Assembly (NCBI RefSeq): GCF_002847285.1
Contig: NZ_CP025407.1
Location: forward strand, 5,054,501-5,118,500
Length of the DNA: 64,000 nucleotides
Direction of reading: 5' to 3'
DNA from: Streptomyces sp. CMB-StM0423
GTDB lineage: Bacteria; Actinomycetota; Actinomycetes; Streptomycetales; Streptomycetaceae
Part shown: positions 7,148-15,716 of the stretch, one piece after another
Layout of the letters: every line of letters starts with the position of its first letter
Position numbering within the stretch: position 1 is the first letter of the stretch
Notes under the pieces: model-generated
Database searches by the model: none
Told to the model about the DNA's origin: nothing
The model's input: only the letters and a program-made list of their open reading frames with translations
Translations under genes and position numbers: made by a program

Positions 7148-8488
7148 TCACGAGGCCCGCACCCGCGCACGGTCGGCGAGCAGCGACTCCGGCGGCAGCG
7201 CGATGTCCGCGATCTCCGGCAGCGCCGGAACGTCCGGCACGGCGGTGGCGCCCGCGGTGGTGGCACGCGGGAACTCCGGCTGCGGACCCGGCGCGGCCAC
7301 GTCGGTGAACGGGATGCCCGCGGGCCCTGCCGCGCTCCGCCAACTGCCGGAGGGTGTGGGTGATGTGGCGGGAACCGGGCAGGACGCGGTGTCCACGAGC
7401 CCGGTGGGTACGGTCTTTTGAAGCGCGTTCCCTTGCAGGCAGTTGCCCTGCCCGCGGGTGGCGGTGGGGAACGTCGAGCCGACGTCGACGCCGTTGGCGG
7501 CGAAGGTGTTGTCCGTGACCCGGTTGCGGTCCGCCGTCAGGTCGGCGGTCGCGGTGATCACGAGTCCGGCGTTGGTGTTGCCGGTGATCCGGTTGCGGAT
7601 GAACCGGTTGTCGCTGCCGCCGTCGACGCCGATGCCGATGCCCCAGCCGCCGTCGGCCTGTTCGGGCGTCTGCGGGTGCTGATTGTCCGCGATCAGGTTG
7701 CCGGCGACGACGGCGTCGCGCTGTGGGAGCAGTTTCTCCTGGTGGTCGGAGCTGGTGGTCAGCCCGACGCGGTTGCCGACCAGGCGGTTGCCGGCGACGT
7801 ACATCTCGCCGCTGGCGTTGGTGCCTTCGTAACCGACCGCGTTGAGTTCGGAGACGTTGTCCCGTACCACGATCCGGCACGGCTTGCACTGGCCGACATA
7901 GATCCCCGAGTCCGCCCCGCCCGATGTGTAGGAGTGCTCGATGGCGCCGTTCTGCGCGGAGAACGCGTAGATGCCGTACAGACCGTTGCGGGTCGCGGTC
8001 ACATGCGAGACCAGGAACGACTTCAGGAGCCTGACGGGTTCGTCACCGGTGTCGTAACCGCCGCTGCCCGGCAGCCCGTCGACCGCCGCCGCCGAACCGG
8101 TGACCAGCACCCCGTTCTGCGTGTTCCCCCGCACGGTCAGGTTCTCCACGGCCACGCCGGGCGCGGTGACGACCACCCCGTTCGGCCGCCGCAACTGACC
8201 ATCGACGACCACCTCGGCCCGGGACTCGCCCCGCAGCGTGATGCGGGCCGTGTCGAGCTTCACCGACTCGCGGTACACACCCGGAGCCACCAGCACCAGG
8301 TCACCGGGCCGGGCCAGGGCCACTCCGGCCGAGATCGTCGGGGCGTCGCCGGGCACGCGGATCGTCACCTGCGCACCGTCCGGCCGCCGGCCCTTGTCCG
8401 ATCCGCCGTCGCCACCGCTGCTGCAGCCGGCCAGCAGGGTCAGTGCGCCCAGTAACGCCGCCATCACGCGAAGTGCCGATCGAGACAT
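7148..8488 (-). CDS. Right-handed parallel beta-helix lipoprotein
   Basis: A 446-residue lipoprotein: signal peptide with lipobox LLAGC (Cys22), then repeated beta-helix rungs (VENLTVRGNTQNGVLV, HVTATRNGLYGIYAF, ARNRI-type N-x-I/V-x-x-N turns, VVAGNLIADN, FIRNRITGNTNAGLVI). Such folds (NosD/pectin-lyase type) bind or cleave polysaccharides or act as scaffolds. No pectin-lyase catalytic set is evident. Two Cys in GQCKPCRIVV could form a disulfide or bind metal. ATG 8488 is selected because the signal peptide starts there; an earlier frame extension has no signal. It is divergent from the DyP peroxidase gene and both products are exported, so they may share a promoter region (8489-8576). Confidence 0.8.
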   Translation of the reverse strand: MSRSALRVMAALLGALTLLAGCSSGGDGGSDKGRRPDGAQVTIRVPGDAPTISAGVALARPGDLVLVAPGVYRESVKLDTARITLRGESRAEVVVDGQLRRPNGVVVTAPGVAVENLTVRGNTQNGVLVTGSAAAVDGLPGSGGYDTGDEPVRLLKSFLVSHVTATRNGLYGIYAFSAQNGAIEHSYTSGGADSGIYVGQCKPCRIVVRDNVSELNAVGYEGTNASGEMYVAGNRLVGNRVGLTTSSDHQEKLLPQRDAVVAGNLIADNQHPQTPEQADGGWGIGIGVDGGSDNRFIRNRITGNTNAGLVITATADLTADRNRVTDNTFAANGVDVGSTFPTATRGQGNCLQGNALQKTVPTGLVDTASCPVPATSPTPSGSWRSAAGPAGIPFTDVAAPGPQPEFPRATTAGATAVPDVPALPEIADIALPPESLLADRARVRAS

Positions 8489-8576
8489 GGTGGCCAGTCT
8501 GGCACGAGGACGAATTCCCCGCCGGAACAAGGCGGTTGAGGGGCAGATGCGAGGCAGGTGTGACACTCTGCACATC

Positions 8577-9737
8577 ATGGACCGCGTCGATCGCCCCCCG
8601 TCCCGCCGCGCGTTCCTCGACGTCACCGGTGCCACGGTGGCCGCCGGTCTCGTCGCCGCCGGGTGCTCAGGGGGCTCCGCCGGGCCGGGCCGGCCCGGTC
8701 CTTCCGCGGCGGCCGAGTCCACGTCCGTTCCGGCGACGGGCCGGCATCAGGCGGGCGTCACGTCTCCCGGGTCGGCCCAGCGCAACCTGCTGGCCGTGGT
8801 GGCCGACCTCGGCACCGCGGTGTCGCCGGGCCCGTTACTGGCCGAACTCGGCGAGGCCGTCCGCAGCCTCACCGCCGGGTCCGACCCGCGGCTGCTGGGC
8901 CTGTCCCCGGGTGACCTGACCGTGACCGTCGGCGTGGGTCCGCGGCTGGTGCGGACGGCGGATGCCTCACTGCCCGGCGCGGTCGACCTCCCGAGGTTCT
9001 CCCGCGAGCGGATCGCTCCGCAGGCACGCGGCGGTGATCTGCTGTTACAGATCTGCGCCGACGACGCGCTGCTCCTGCCGGTCGTCGCCGCCGCGCTCCT
9101 GGACCAGGCCGGCGACCGCGTCCGCGAACGGTGGCGGCAGTCCGGACGCCGCGGTACGGACGTGCCGGTCGCCAAGGGCCGTACCGCACCGCGCAACCTG
9201 CTCGGTTTCATCGACGGCATCGTGGGCCCGCACACGGACGCCGAGCAGGAACGTGACCTGTGGCTGGCCGGGCCGCCCGCGGTCGCCGGCGGCACCCTGG
9301 CCGTACTGCGGCGCATGGAACTCGCCCTGACACGGTTCGCCGCCCTGTCCGTCGCCGAGCAGGAGGCGGTCTTCGGGCGGCGCCGCGCCAGCGGCGCACC
9401 CCTCTCCGGCGGCACCGTCGCCTCCGGCCCGGAACTGGGCGCCAAGACACCCGACGGGCGCTATCTGGTCCCCGTGGACGCCCACGTGCGCAGGGCGAAC
9501 CCCACCGCGGTCGGCGTCGGCCACATGCTCCGCCGTTCCTACAGCACCGACGAGCCGGCCCCCGGCCTGCTCTTCATCAGCTTCCAGAACGACCTGCGGA
9601 CCTTCACGGCCACGCTCACCCGCATGGACAATTCCGACGCACTGCTGCCCTTCACCACCACGACGGCCGGCGCGACCTTCCTGATCCTCCCCGGCTTCGA
9701 CCGGCAACACCCGCTCGGTTCCTCCCTGTTCCGCTGA
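8577..9737 (+). CDS. Tat-exported, lipid-anchored DyP-type heme peroxidase
   Basis: A 386-residue protein with a twin-arginine signal (SRRAFL, residues 9-14) and a lipobox ending AAGC (Cys30), so it should be exported folded with heme and anchored outside the membrane. The DyP signature GFIDG is present with the distal Asp at residue 213; the proximal His is probably His303 (VDAHVRR) with Arg305 next to it. The C-terminal LLFISFQNDLRTF and FLILPGF segments are typical of EfeB/DyP proteins. It may oxidise phenolic or dye-like substrates or take part in iron or copper oxidation chemistry at the surface. The neighbouring beta-helix lipoprotein is a candidate partner. No EfeU/EfeO genes are nearby. 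Confidence 0.88.
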   Translation: MDRVDRPPSRRAFLDVTGATVAAGLVAAGCSGGSAGPGRPGPSAAAESTSVPATGRHQAGVTSPGSAQRNLLAVVADLGTAVSPGPLLAELGEAVRSLTAGSDPRLLGLSPGDLTVTVGVGPRLVRTADASLPGAVDLPRFSRERIAPQARGGDLLLQICADDALLLPVVAAALLDQAGDRVRERWRQSGRRGTDVPVAKGRTAPRNLLGFIDGIVGPHTDAEQERDLWLAGPPAVAGGTLAVLRRMELALTRFAALSVAEQEAVFGRRRASGAPLSGGTVASGPELGAKTPDGRYLVPVDAHVRRANPTAVGVGHMLRRSYSTDEPAPGLLFISFQNDLRTFTATLTRMDNSDALLPFTTTTAGATFLILPGFDRQHPLGSSLFR

Positions 9738-9854
9738 TCCGGCCGCGCGGGCTGCTTCCCCGCGCTAGCCGTCGGGTCGCCGTTCGGAGACCGACTCCCC
9801 GCCCGCGCACGCAAACGGCCCCGGACGAGGAGTCCGAGGCCGAGCGAAGCCCTT

Positions 9855-9874
9855 CCTGGGGCGGAGCCCCCAGG
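9855..9874 (-). terminator. Terminator downstream of tRNA-Arg
   Basis: CCTGGGG and CCCCAGG arms flank a 6-base loop, 16 bases past the tRNA 3' end in its direction of transcription. Confidence 0.5.
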
Positions 9875-9890
9875 CCAGAGAGGTAATACC

Positions 9891-9966
9891 TGGTGCCCCC
9901 GGCAGGATTCGAACCTGCGACACCCGCTTTAGGAGAGCGGTGCTCTATCCCCTGAGCTACGGAGGC
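9891..9966 (-). tRNA. tRNA-Arg (anticodon CCT)
   Basis: A 76-base cloverleaf including an encoded CCA. The acceptor stem GCCTCCG pairs with CGGGGGC, the T arm contains GGTTCGAATCC, and the anticodon loop CTCCTAA presents CCT, which reads AGG. AGG is rare in high-GC actinomycetes, and tRNA genes of this kind are frequent integration sites, but I saw no duplicated 3' end or integrase in this window. Confidence 0.95.
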
Positions 9967-10145
9967 GGGGCGGGGCGGAGGCCCGGCCACCCGCGACAGT
10001 GTAGCGGGTGGCCGGGGTGGGGTCGGGCCCCGTGTGGGGTGGTGGGGGTGGGGCGGAGCGTGGTCGTGCGACGCGGTGTCTTTTCGGGGTGGAGTTGAAC
10101 GCGTACGGTCAAGTTGTAGGCCGCAACGAACCGGAGGACCCCTGC

Positions 10146-12302
10146 ATGCGCCCACGCCGTGCTCTGCTCGTCCCCCTCTCCGCAGCGCTCGCCGCTCTCC
10201 TCGCCCTCCCGCTCACCGCCCAGGCCGCCGCCCCCCAGGCATCCCAGCGCATCGGCCTCGACGTGCTCTCCAGCCGCCCCGGCTCCGTCACCGGCGGCGA
10301 CGCCCTGCTCCGCGTCGCCGCCCCCGACCCCGCCGCCGTGGAGATCCGGCTCAACGGGGAGGACGTCACCGCGCTCTTCGCCCCCGATGGCCCCGGCGCC
10401 GTGTCCGGCGTCGTCGACGGGGTACGCGACGGGCGCAACACCGTCACCGCCACCGCCCCCGGCCACCGCGCCGCCCGGCTCACGCTCACCGGCCACCCCG
10501 CCGAGGGCCCCGTCTTCTCCGGGCCGCACCAGCAGCCCTTCGTCTGCGAGACCGGCACCTTCCGGCTGCCCGTCGTCGGCGGCACCCTCGGCGACCCGCT
10601 CGACGCCGACTGCTCCGCGGAGACCCGCGTCGACTACTTCTACCGGAACACCGCCGGCGTCTACACCGCCTGGCCCGCCGGCGCCACCGGCTACCCCGCC
10701 GACGTCGGCCGCACCACCACCTCCACCGGCCGCACCGTCCCGTTCATCGTGCGGATGGAGACCGGCACCGCCAACCGCGGCATCTACCAGTCCACGATCC
10801 TCCACGACCCCCTCGCCGAGCCGGACCCCGATCCCCGCACCCGCCCCGCCGGCTGGAACGGCCGCGCCGTCTACACCCTCGGCGGCGGCTGCATCGGCGG
10901 CTGGTACCGGCAGGGCAACACCACCGGCGGGGTCACCGACACCCACATGCTCGGGCGCGGGTACGCCGTCATGTCCTCGTCCCTCAACGTCTTCGGCGCC
11001 AACTGCCACGACCTCACCGCCGCCGAGACCGCCATGATGGTCAAGGAGCGGTTCACCGAGGCGTACGGGCCCGTCGACCACACCATCGGCTTCGGCTGCT
11101 CCGGCGGCTCGTACCAGGCGTACCAGATCGTGGACAACTACCCCGGCATCCTCGACGGCATCCTGCCCGCCTGCTCCTTCCCCGACGTCGGCTTCGCGAT
11201 GACGAACAGGGTCACCGACACCCGGCTGCTCACCGAGTACTTCGCCGGGGACACGGACCTGGCCTGGACCGAGGAGCAGAAGCGCGCCGTCACCGGCTTC
11301 GCCTCGTACGCCGTCGCCACCGGCACCCAGGGCGACGCCACGCGCATCGACCCGACGGGCAACTGCGGCGTGCTGCCCGAGGAACTGCGGTACGACCCGG
11401 AGACCAACCCCCGCGGCGCCCGCTGCGACCTCTACGACCACGCCATCAACGTCTACGGCCCCGATCCGCGCACCGGCTTCGCCCGCCGCCCGCTCGACAA
11501 CGTCGGCGTGCAGTACGGCCTCGGCGCCCTCGCCGCCGGGACGATCGGCAAGGAGCAGTTCCTGGAGCTGAACGAGCGCGTCGGCGGCTACGACCACGAC
11601 GCCCGGATCGTCGACGCCCGTACCACCGCCGACCCGATCGCCACCCGCACCGCGTACCGCACCGGCCGGCTCACCAACGGCGGCGGGGGTCTCGCGGACG
11701 TGCCGATCATCGAGTACCGCGCGTACGTGGACGACGCCCCCCGCGGCGACACCCACCTGCGCTACTACTCGCTGTCCATGCGCAAGCGGCTGGCGAAGGC
11801 CAACGGCACCGCGGCCAACATGGTCTCCCTCATGGAGGACAACCGCTACGGCGGCCAGAGCACCGCCAGCCCCCTCGTCCGCCACTCCCTCGCGATGATG
11901 GACCGCTGGCTCACGAACCTCGACGCCGACACCTCCGCCGCCCCGCGCATCGACAGGATCGTGGCGGCCAGGCCCGCGGAGCTGCGGGAGGGCTGCAACA
12001 CCCGGGACGCCGAGCCGCGGTTCGTCGCCGAGGCGCTGGACCGCGACCCGGACAGCACCTGCGAGCGGCTCTACCCGTCGAACTCCTTCCCGCGCGAGGT
12101 CGCGGGCGAGGACATCGCCACGGACGTGATCAAGTGCCGTACGGAGCCGCCGCGGCGGGACACGTACGCGAGCGAGTACGGCGTGACGTGGACGGACGCC
12201 GAGTGGCGGCGGCTGCGGGCCGTCTTCGACCGGGGCGTCTGCGACTACTCCAGGACGGGGGTGGGGCAGCAGGGGCTCGCGGGGACCTGGCTCTCCTTCT
12301 GA
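10146..12302 (+). CDS. Secreted DUF6351-family putative hydrolase
   Basis: A 718-residue protein with a clear signal peptide (RPRR, then a Leu/Ala core, cleavage at AQA|AAP near residue 28). After a beta-rich N-terminal domain comes an alpha/beta-hydrolase-like core: the oxyanion-type TLGGGCIGGWY, then the nucleophile elbow GFGCSGGSYQAY (Ser near residue 322), a DGILPACSFPD segment and later D/H residues. Several Cys pairs suggest disulfides, as in tannase-like esterases. I assign it to DUF6351 from memory; the substrate is unknown. ATG 10146 has GGAGGA upstream. It stands alone between the tRNA and a DUF2510 gene. Confidence 0.75.
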   Translation: MRPRRALLVPLSAALAALLALPLTAQAAAPQASQRIGLDVLSSRPGSVTGGDALLRVAAPDPAAVEIRLNGEDVTALFAPDGPGAVSGVVDGVRDGRNTVTATAPGHRAARLTLTGHPAEGPVFSGPHQQPFVCETGTFRLPVVGGTLGDPLDADCSAETRVDYFYRNTAGVYTAWPAGATGYPADVGRTTTSTGRTVPFIVRMETGTANRGIYQSTILHDPLAEPDPDPRTRPAGWNGRAVYTLGGGCIGGWYRQGNTTGGVTDTHMLGRGYAVMSSSLNVFGANCHDLTAAETAMMVKERFTEAYGPVDHTIGFGCSGGSYQAYQIVDNYPGILDGILPACSFPDVGFAMTNRVTDTRLLTEYFAGDTDLAWTEEQKRAVTGFASYAVATGTQGDATRIDPTGNCGVLPEELRYDPETNPRGARCDLYDHAINVYGPDPRTGFARRPLDNVGVQYGLGALAAGTIGKEQFLELNERVGGYDHDARIVDARTTADPIATRTAYRTGRLTNGGGGLADVPIIEYRAYVDDAPRGDTHLRYYSLSMRKRLAKANGTAANMVSLMEDNRYGGQSTASPLVRHSLAMMDRWLTNLDADTSAAPRIDRIVAARPAELREGCNTRDAEPRFVAEALDRDPDSTCERLYPSNSFPREVAGEDIATDVIKCRTEPPRRDTYASEYGVTWTDAEWRRLRAVFDRGVCDYSRTGVGQQGLAGTWLSF

Positions 12303-12402
12303 GCGCTCCCCGGGACGTCTTCTGAGGGTTTGCGCAGTTGGCCGGGCATAAGGTTCAGACCGCTCTCATCCGGTTCTCAGGGAGCCTCGATAGCCTGCAT
12401 GC

Positions 12403-13692
12403 ATGAGTGGTATGGCACCTGCAGGGTGGTATCCCGACCCGGACCGCAGCGACGACGAGTCGCCGAGGGAGCGGAGGTGGGACGGTGAAGGCTGGACGGA
12501 CGAGGTCAGGCCCGCTGCTGTCGCCGCAGATGTCCCTGCGCAGAGCCCCGATGGGGCCACCGGGGCCGACGGGGCCGCCGACGGGGCTGCCGACGGGGCC
12601 CGGGGCCCTGACGGGCCCGCGGCGCCCCCGGCCCCCGGTGCCGCCCCGCAGGACGCTCCGGCCGGCGGCATCCCCGGCGGCATGCCTCCGCCCGGCGGTA
12701 TGCACGGGGCGCCCACCGAAGTCATATCCGGCGGCCACGCCGAACCGCTCGGCCCCGAGGGGCCGTACGCCAAGAAGCGCTGGACGGGCAGGCGCCCGCT
12801 CGCGCTCGGCATCGCCATCGGCGTGGCCGCCGCGGCCCTCGTCGGCGGCGGCATCGCCGGCGGGTACGCGATGTGGGGCGACGACGACGGCGACAAGGCC
12901 GGCGGCGGTGGCCCCGTGGTCTACGGCCCGGACGGCGAGCCCCGTTCGCCGGCCCCCGGCGAGGGCCCGGGCGGCGGGCCCGACGGCGGCTCCGGCGGTT
13001 CCGGCGGCGGCCCGGGCGGCGGGCCCGGCCAGTCGCCCGGGCCGCAGGACCCCGAGGGCGGCGAGGAGGACCCCGGCAACCCCGACGGCGGGCAGCCGCC
13101 GATGGAGATCCCCAGCGAGGACGGCTTCGCCACCGACCTGGCCAGCGGCATCAAGATCCCGGTGCCCGACGGCTGGAAGGGGCAGTCCGGGCAGATAGGC
13201 GCCTCGGTGTCGGTCGGCGAGTACAAGTGCCCGACGTCGCCGAAGGACACCTGCGTACGCGGCGGGGTGAACTCCGCGCCCGCCCTCGCCCTCGGCATCG
13301 ACGCCACCAGCCCGAAGAGCATCGCCGAGAAGGACATCGAACCCAACGCGGAGGCGTCGTACGGCGACGAGGCGTACGGCGGCATCACCTCGCACGACGA
13401 GGTGGAGTCCGGCGAGGTCGAGGTGGCCGGCGAGGAGGGCTACCTGGTGCGCTGGAAGGTCGTGACGAAGGAGGGCGACGACGGCTACGTGCAGTCGCTC
13501 GCGTTCCCGTCCCCGGCCAACCCGGACACGCTGGTCCTCGTCCGGGCCGGCTTCGACATCGGCGACGAGGCGCCCGCGCTGGACGAGCTGGAAGAGATCA
13601 CGGACGGCATCAAGAAGTCCGAGGGCGGCGCGGGCCTCCCGGGCGGCGGCCAGCCGGCGAGCTTCACGCCGGCGGCGGCCGCCCGGAGCTGA
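12403..13692 (+). CDS. DUF2510-domain single-pass membrane protein
   Basis: A 429-residue protein. The N-terminus carries the DUF2510 motif (GWYPDP...RRWDGEGWTDE), followed by a Pro/Ala/Gly-rich linker, one TM helix near residues 135-160 (ALGIAIGVAAAALVGGG) and a Gly/Pro-rich spacer. The outer C-terminal domain is about 190 residues, with two Cys (KCP...DTC). DUF2510 is a short actinobacterial domain that often sits on the cytoplasmic side of membrane proteins. ATG 12403 has no ribosome site; TAGCCT at 12391-12396 is placed for a leaderless start, though the -35 is weak. A strong terminator follows. Confidence 0.75.
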   Translation: MSGMAPAGWYPDPDRSDDESPRERRWDGEGWTDEVRPAAVAADVPAQSPDGATGADGAADGAADGARGPDGPAAPPAPGAAPQDAPAGGIPGGMPPPGGMHGAPTEVISGGHAEPLGPEGPYAKKRWTGRRPLALGIAIGVAAAALVGGGIAGGYAMWGDDDGDKAGGGGPVVYGPDGEPRSPAPGEGPGGGPDGGSGGSGGGPGGGPGQSPGPQDPEGGEEDPGNPDGGQPPMEIPSEDGFATDLASGIKIPVPDGWKGQSGQIGASVSVGEYKCPTSPKDTCVRGGVNSAPALALGIDATSPKSIAEKDIEPNAEASYGDEAYGGITSHDEVESGEVEVAGEEGYLVRWKVVTKEGDDGYVQSLAFPSPANPDTLVLVRAGFDIGDEAPALDELEEITDGIKKSEGGAGLPGGGQPASFTPAAAARS

Positions 13693-13727
13693 ACCACGGC
13701 GGACACCTCCGGGACGCCGTGCGGCGC

Positions 13728-13757
13728 GCCCGGGGTCGTATCCGTACGACCCCGGGC
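13728..13757. terminator. Bidirectional terminator
   Basis: GCCCGGGGTCGTA and its exact complement flank a 4-base TCCG loop, between the convergent DUF2510 gene and acyl-CoA ligase gene. Confidence 0.8.
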
Positions 13758-13780
13758 ACCGCCGGGTCCGAGGCCGCGGC

Positions 13781-15691
13781 TCACCCCTCGTACAGCCCCT
13801 CGATCTCCCGCTCGTACGCCGCCTCCACCGCGTGCCGCTTCACCTTCATCGACGGGGTCAGCATCCCGTTCTCCTCCGTGAACTCCCCGGCCACGATGAC
13901 GAACCGGCGGATCGACTCCGCCCGCGACACCGCCTCGTTCGCGTAGTCCACCGCCCGCTGCACCTCCGCCCGCAGCTCCGGGTCGTCCCGCAGCTCCGCG
14001 AGCGGCGTGTCCCGCGGCCGCTTCCGTACCGCCAGCCAGTGCCCCAGCGCCTCCTGCTCCAGCGTCACCAGCGCCGCCACGTACGAGCGCTTGTCGCCCA
14101 CCACCAGCACCTGCCCCACCGGCGGCCGGCTGCGCAGCCGGTCCTCCAGCACCGCGGGCGAGACGTTCTTGCCGCCCGTGGTGATCAGGAGGTCCTTCTT
14201 CCGCCCGGTGATCGTCAGATAGCCCTCCTCGTCCAGCGCGCCCAGGTCGCCCGTCGCGAACCAGTCGTCCGGCAGCACCTCCGCCGTCGCCTCCGGGTTC
14301 CGCCAGTACCCGCCGAAGACGATGCCGCCCTTGATCAGCACCTCCCCGTCGTCCGCGATGCGCACCGCCGTCCCCGGCAGCGGCCGGCCCACCGTGCCGG
14401 GGCGGGGGCGCAGCGGCGGGGTGATGGTGGCGGCGGCGGTGGTCTCGGTCAGGCCGTAGCCCTCGTAGATGACGATGCCCGCGGCGTAGAAGAAGAGGTT
14501 GAGGTTGCGGTCGAGCGGGGAGGCGCCGCTGATGGCGTAGTGGAGCCTGCCGCCCAGCTCCTTGCGGATGCGCCGGTAGACCAGCAGGTCGTACAGGCCC
14601 CACGCCAGGGAAAGACCGGGCCCTGGGCCCTTGCCGGTGCCGAGGAACCTGTTCAGGTGCGCCTCGCCGAAGCGCACCGCGATGCGGTCGGCGCGGTCGA
14701 ACGACGAGCCGCGGCCCAGCTTCTCGGCCATCTCCCGGCCGGTGTGGTGGATCTTCTCGAAGAGGTACGGGACGCCGACGAGGAACGTCGGCCTGAAGAC
14801 CTTGAACTCCGGCTGCAGCTCGTCGGGTTTGATCGACGGCCAGTGGCCGATCTCGATGCGCGCGGACAGGCAGGCGATCTGGATCGCCCGGCCGAAGATG
14901 TGGGCGAGGGGCAGGAAGAGGAGGGTGGAGGCGGTCTGCCCGGTGACCTCCTTGAAGATGGGGTGCAGTAATTCGACGCTGTTGGCGGCCTCGGCGTGCA
15001 GGTTGCCGTGGGTGAGGACGCAGCCCTTGGGGCGTCCGGTGGTGCCGGAGGTGTAGCAGAGGGTGGCGATGGTGTCGGGGGTGAGGGCGGCGCGGCGCTT
15101 GGCGATCTCGTCGTCGGACACGTCGCGGCCGAGGGCCTTCAGCTCGTCGAGGCAGCCGTCGTCGAGCTGCCAGACGTGCGCGTCGGAGGCGGCGGTACGG
15201 GCCGTCTGCTCGTTGGCGGCGGTCTCGGCGACGACGAAGCGGGTACCGGAGTCGTGCAGGATCCAGGCGACCTGGTCGGCGGAGGAGGTCGCGTACACCG
15301 GTACGGACTGGCCGCCGGCGGCCCAGACGGCGAAGTCCAGCACGCACCACTCGTAGCGCGTACGGGACATGATCGCGACCCGCCCGCCGGGTTCGAGCCC
15401 GGCGGCGACGAGGCCCTTGGCCACCGCCGTCACCTCGTCGGCGAACGCGCGGGCGGTGACCGGGACCCAGCGGCCGCCGGTCTTGCGGCGGATGACGACG
15501 GCGCCGGGGTCCTCGGCGGCGTTGGTGTAGGGGATGCCGGCGACGGCGCTGCCGCTCTCCGGGGCCGGCGCGGCGAGCCGCGGGACGGTCGCCTGGCGCA
15601 CGACGCCGTCGTCGGTGCGTACGTCGACGGGGGCACGCCCGGCGAGGTCAGAGCGCTTACGCGCGGCCTTGAGATCCTTCCGTACGCCCAC
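13781..15691 (-). CDS. Long-chain fatty acid--CoA ligase (AMP-forming)
   Basis: A 636-residue adenylate-forming enzyme that activates fatty acids to acyl-CoA using ATP. The P-loop is TSGTTGRPKG near residue 215, followed by SGASPLDRNLNLFF, the GYGLTE motif, ATGDLG and TGRKKDLL. It resembles the FadD15-type ligases of actinobacteria, with an N-terminal R/K-rich segment. GTG 15691 has AAGGAG six bases upstream. It follows the thiolase gene by 25 bases on the same strand, so the two are probably co-transcribed. Confidence 0.92.
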   Translation of the reverse strand: MGVRKDLKAARKRSDLAGRAPVDVRTDDGVVRQATVPRLAAPAPESGSAVAGIPYTNAAEDPGAVVIRRKTGGRWVPVTARAFADEVTAVAKGLVAAGLEPGGRVAIMSRTRYEWCVLDFAVWAAGGQSVPVYATSSADQVAWILHDSGTRFVVAETAANEQTARTAASDAHVWQLDDGCLDELKALGRDVSDDEIAKRRAALTPDTIATLCYTSGTTGRPKGCVLTHGNLHAEAANSVELLHPIFKEVTGQTASTLLFLPLAHIFGRAIQIACLSARIEIGHWPSIKPDELQPEFKVFRPTFLVGVPYLFEKIHHTGREMAEKLGRGSSFDRADRIAVRFGEAHLNRFLGTGKGPGPGLSLAWGLYDLLVYRRIRKELGGRLHYAISGASPLDRNLNLFFYAAGIVIYEGYGLTETTAAATITPPLRPRPGTVGRPLPGTAVRIADDGEVLIKGGIVFGGYWRNPEATAEVLPDDWFATGDLGALDEEGYLTITGRKKDLLITTGGKNVSPAVLEDRLRSRPPVGQVLVVGDKRSYVAALVTLEQEALGHWLAVRKRPRDTPLAELRDDPELRAEVQRAVDYANEAVSRAESIRRFVIVAGEFTEENGMLTPSMKVKRHAVEAAYEREIEGLYEG

Positions 15692-15716
15692 GATTGCTCC
15701 TTCGGTTGGCGGAGGT

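Noticed and set aside
9891..9966. tRNA-Arg as an attachment site for a mobile element
   Set aside because: No integrase, no repeated tRNA 3' end and no change of codon usage is visible on either side.
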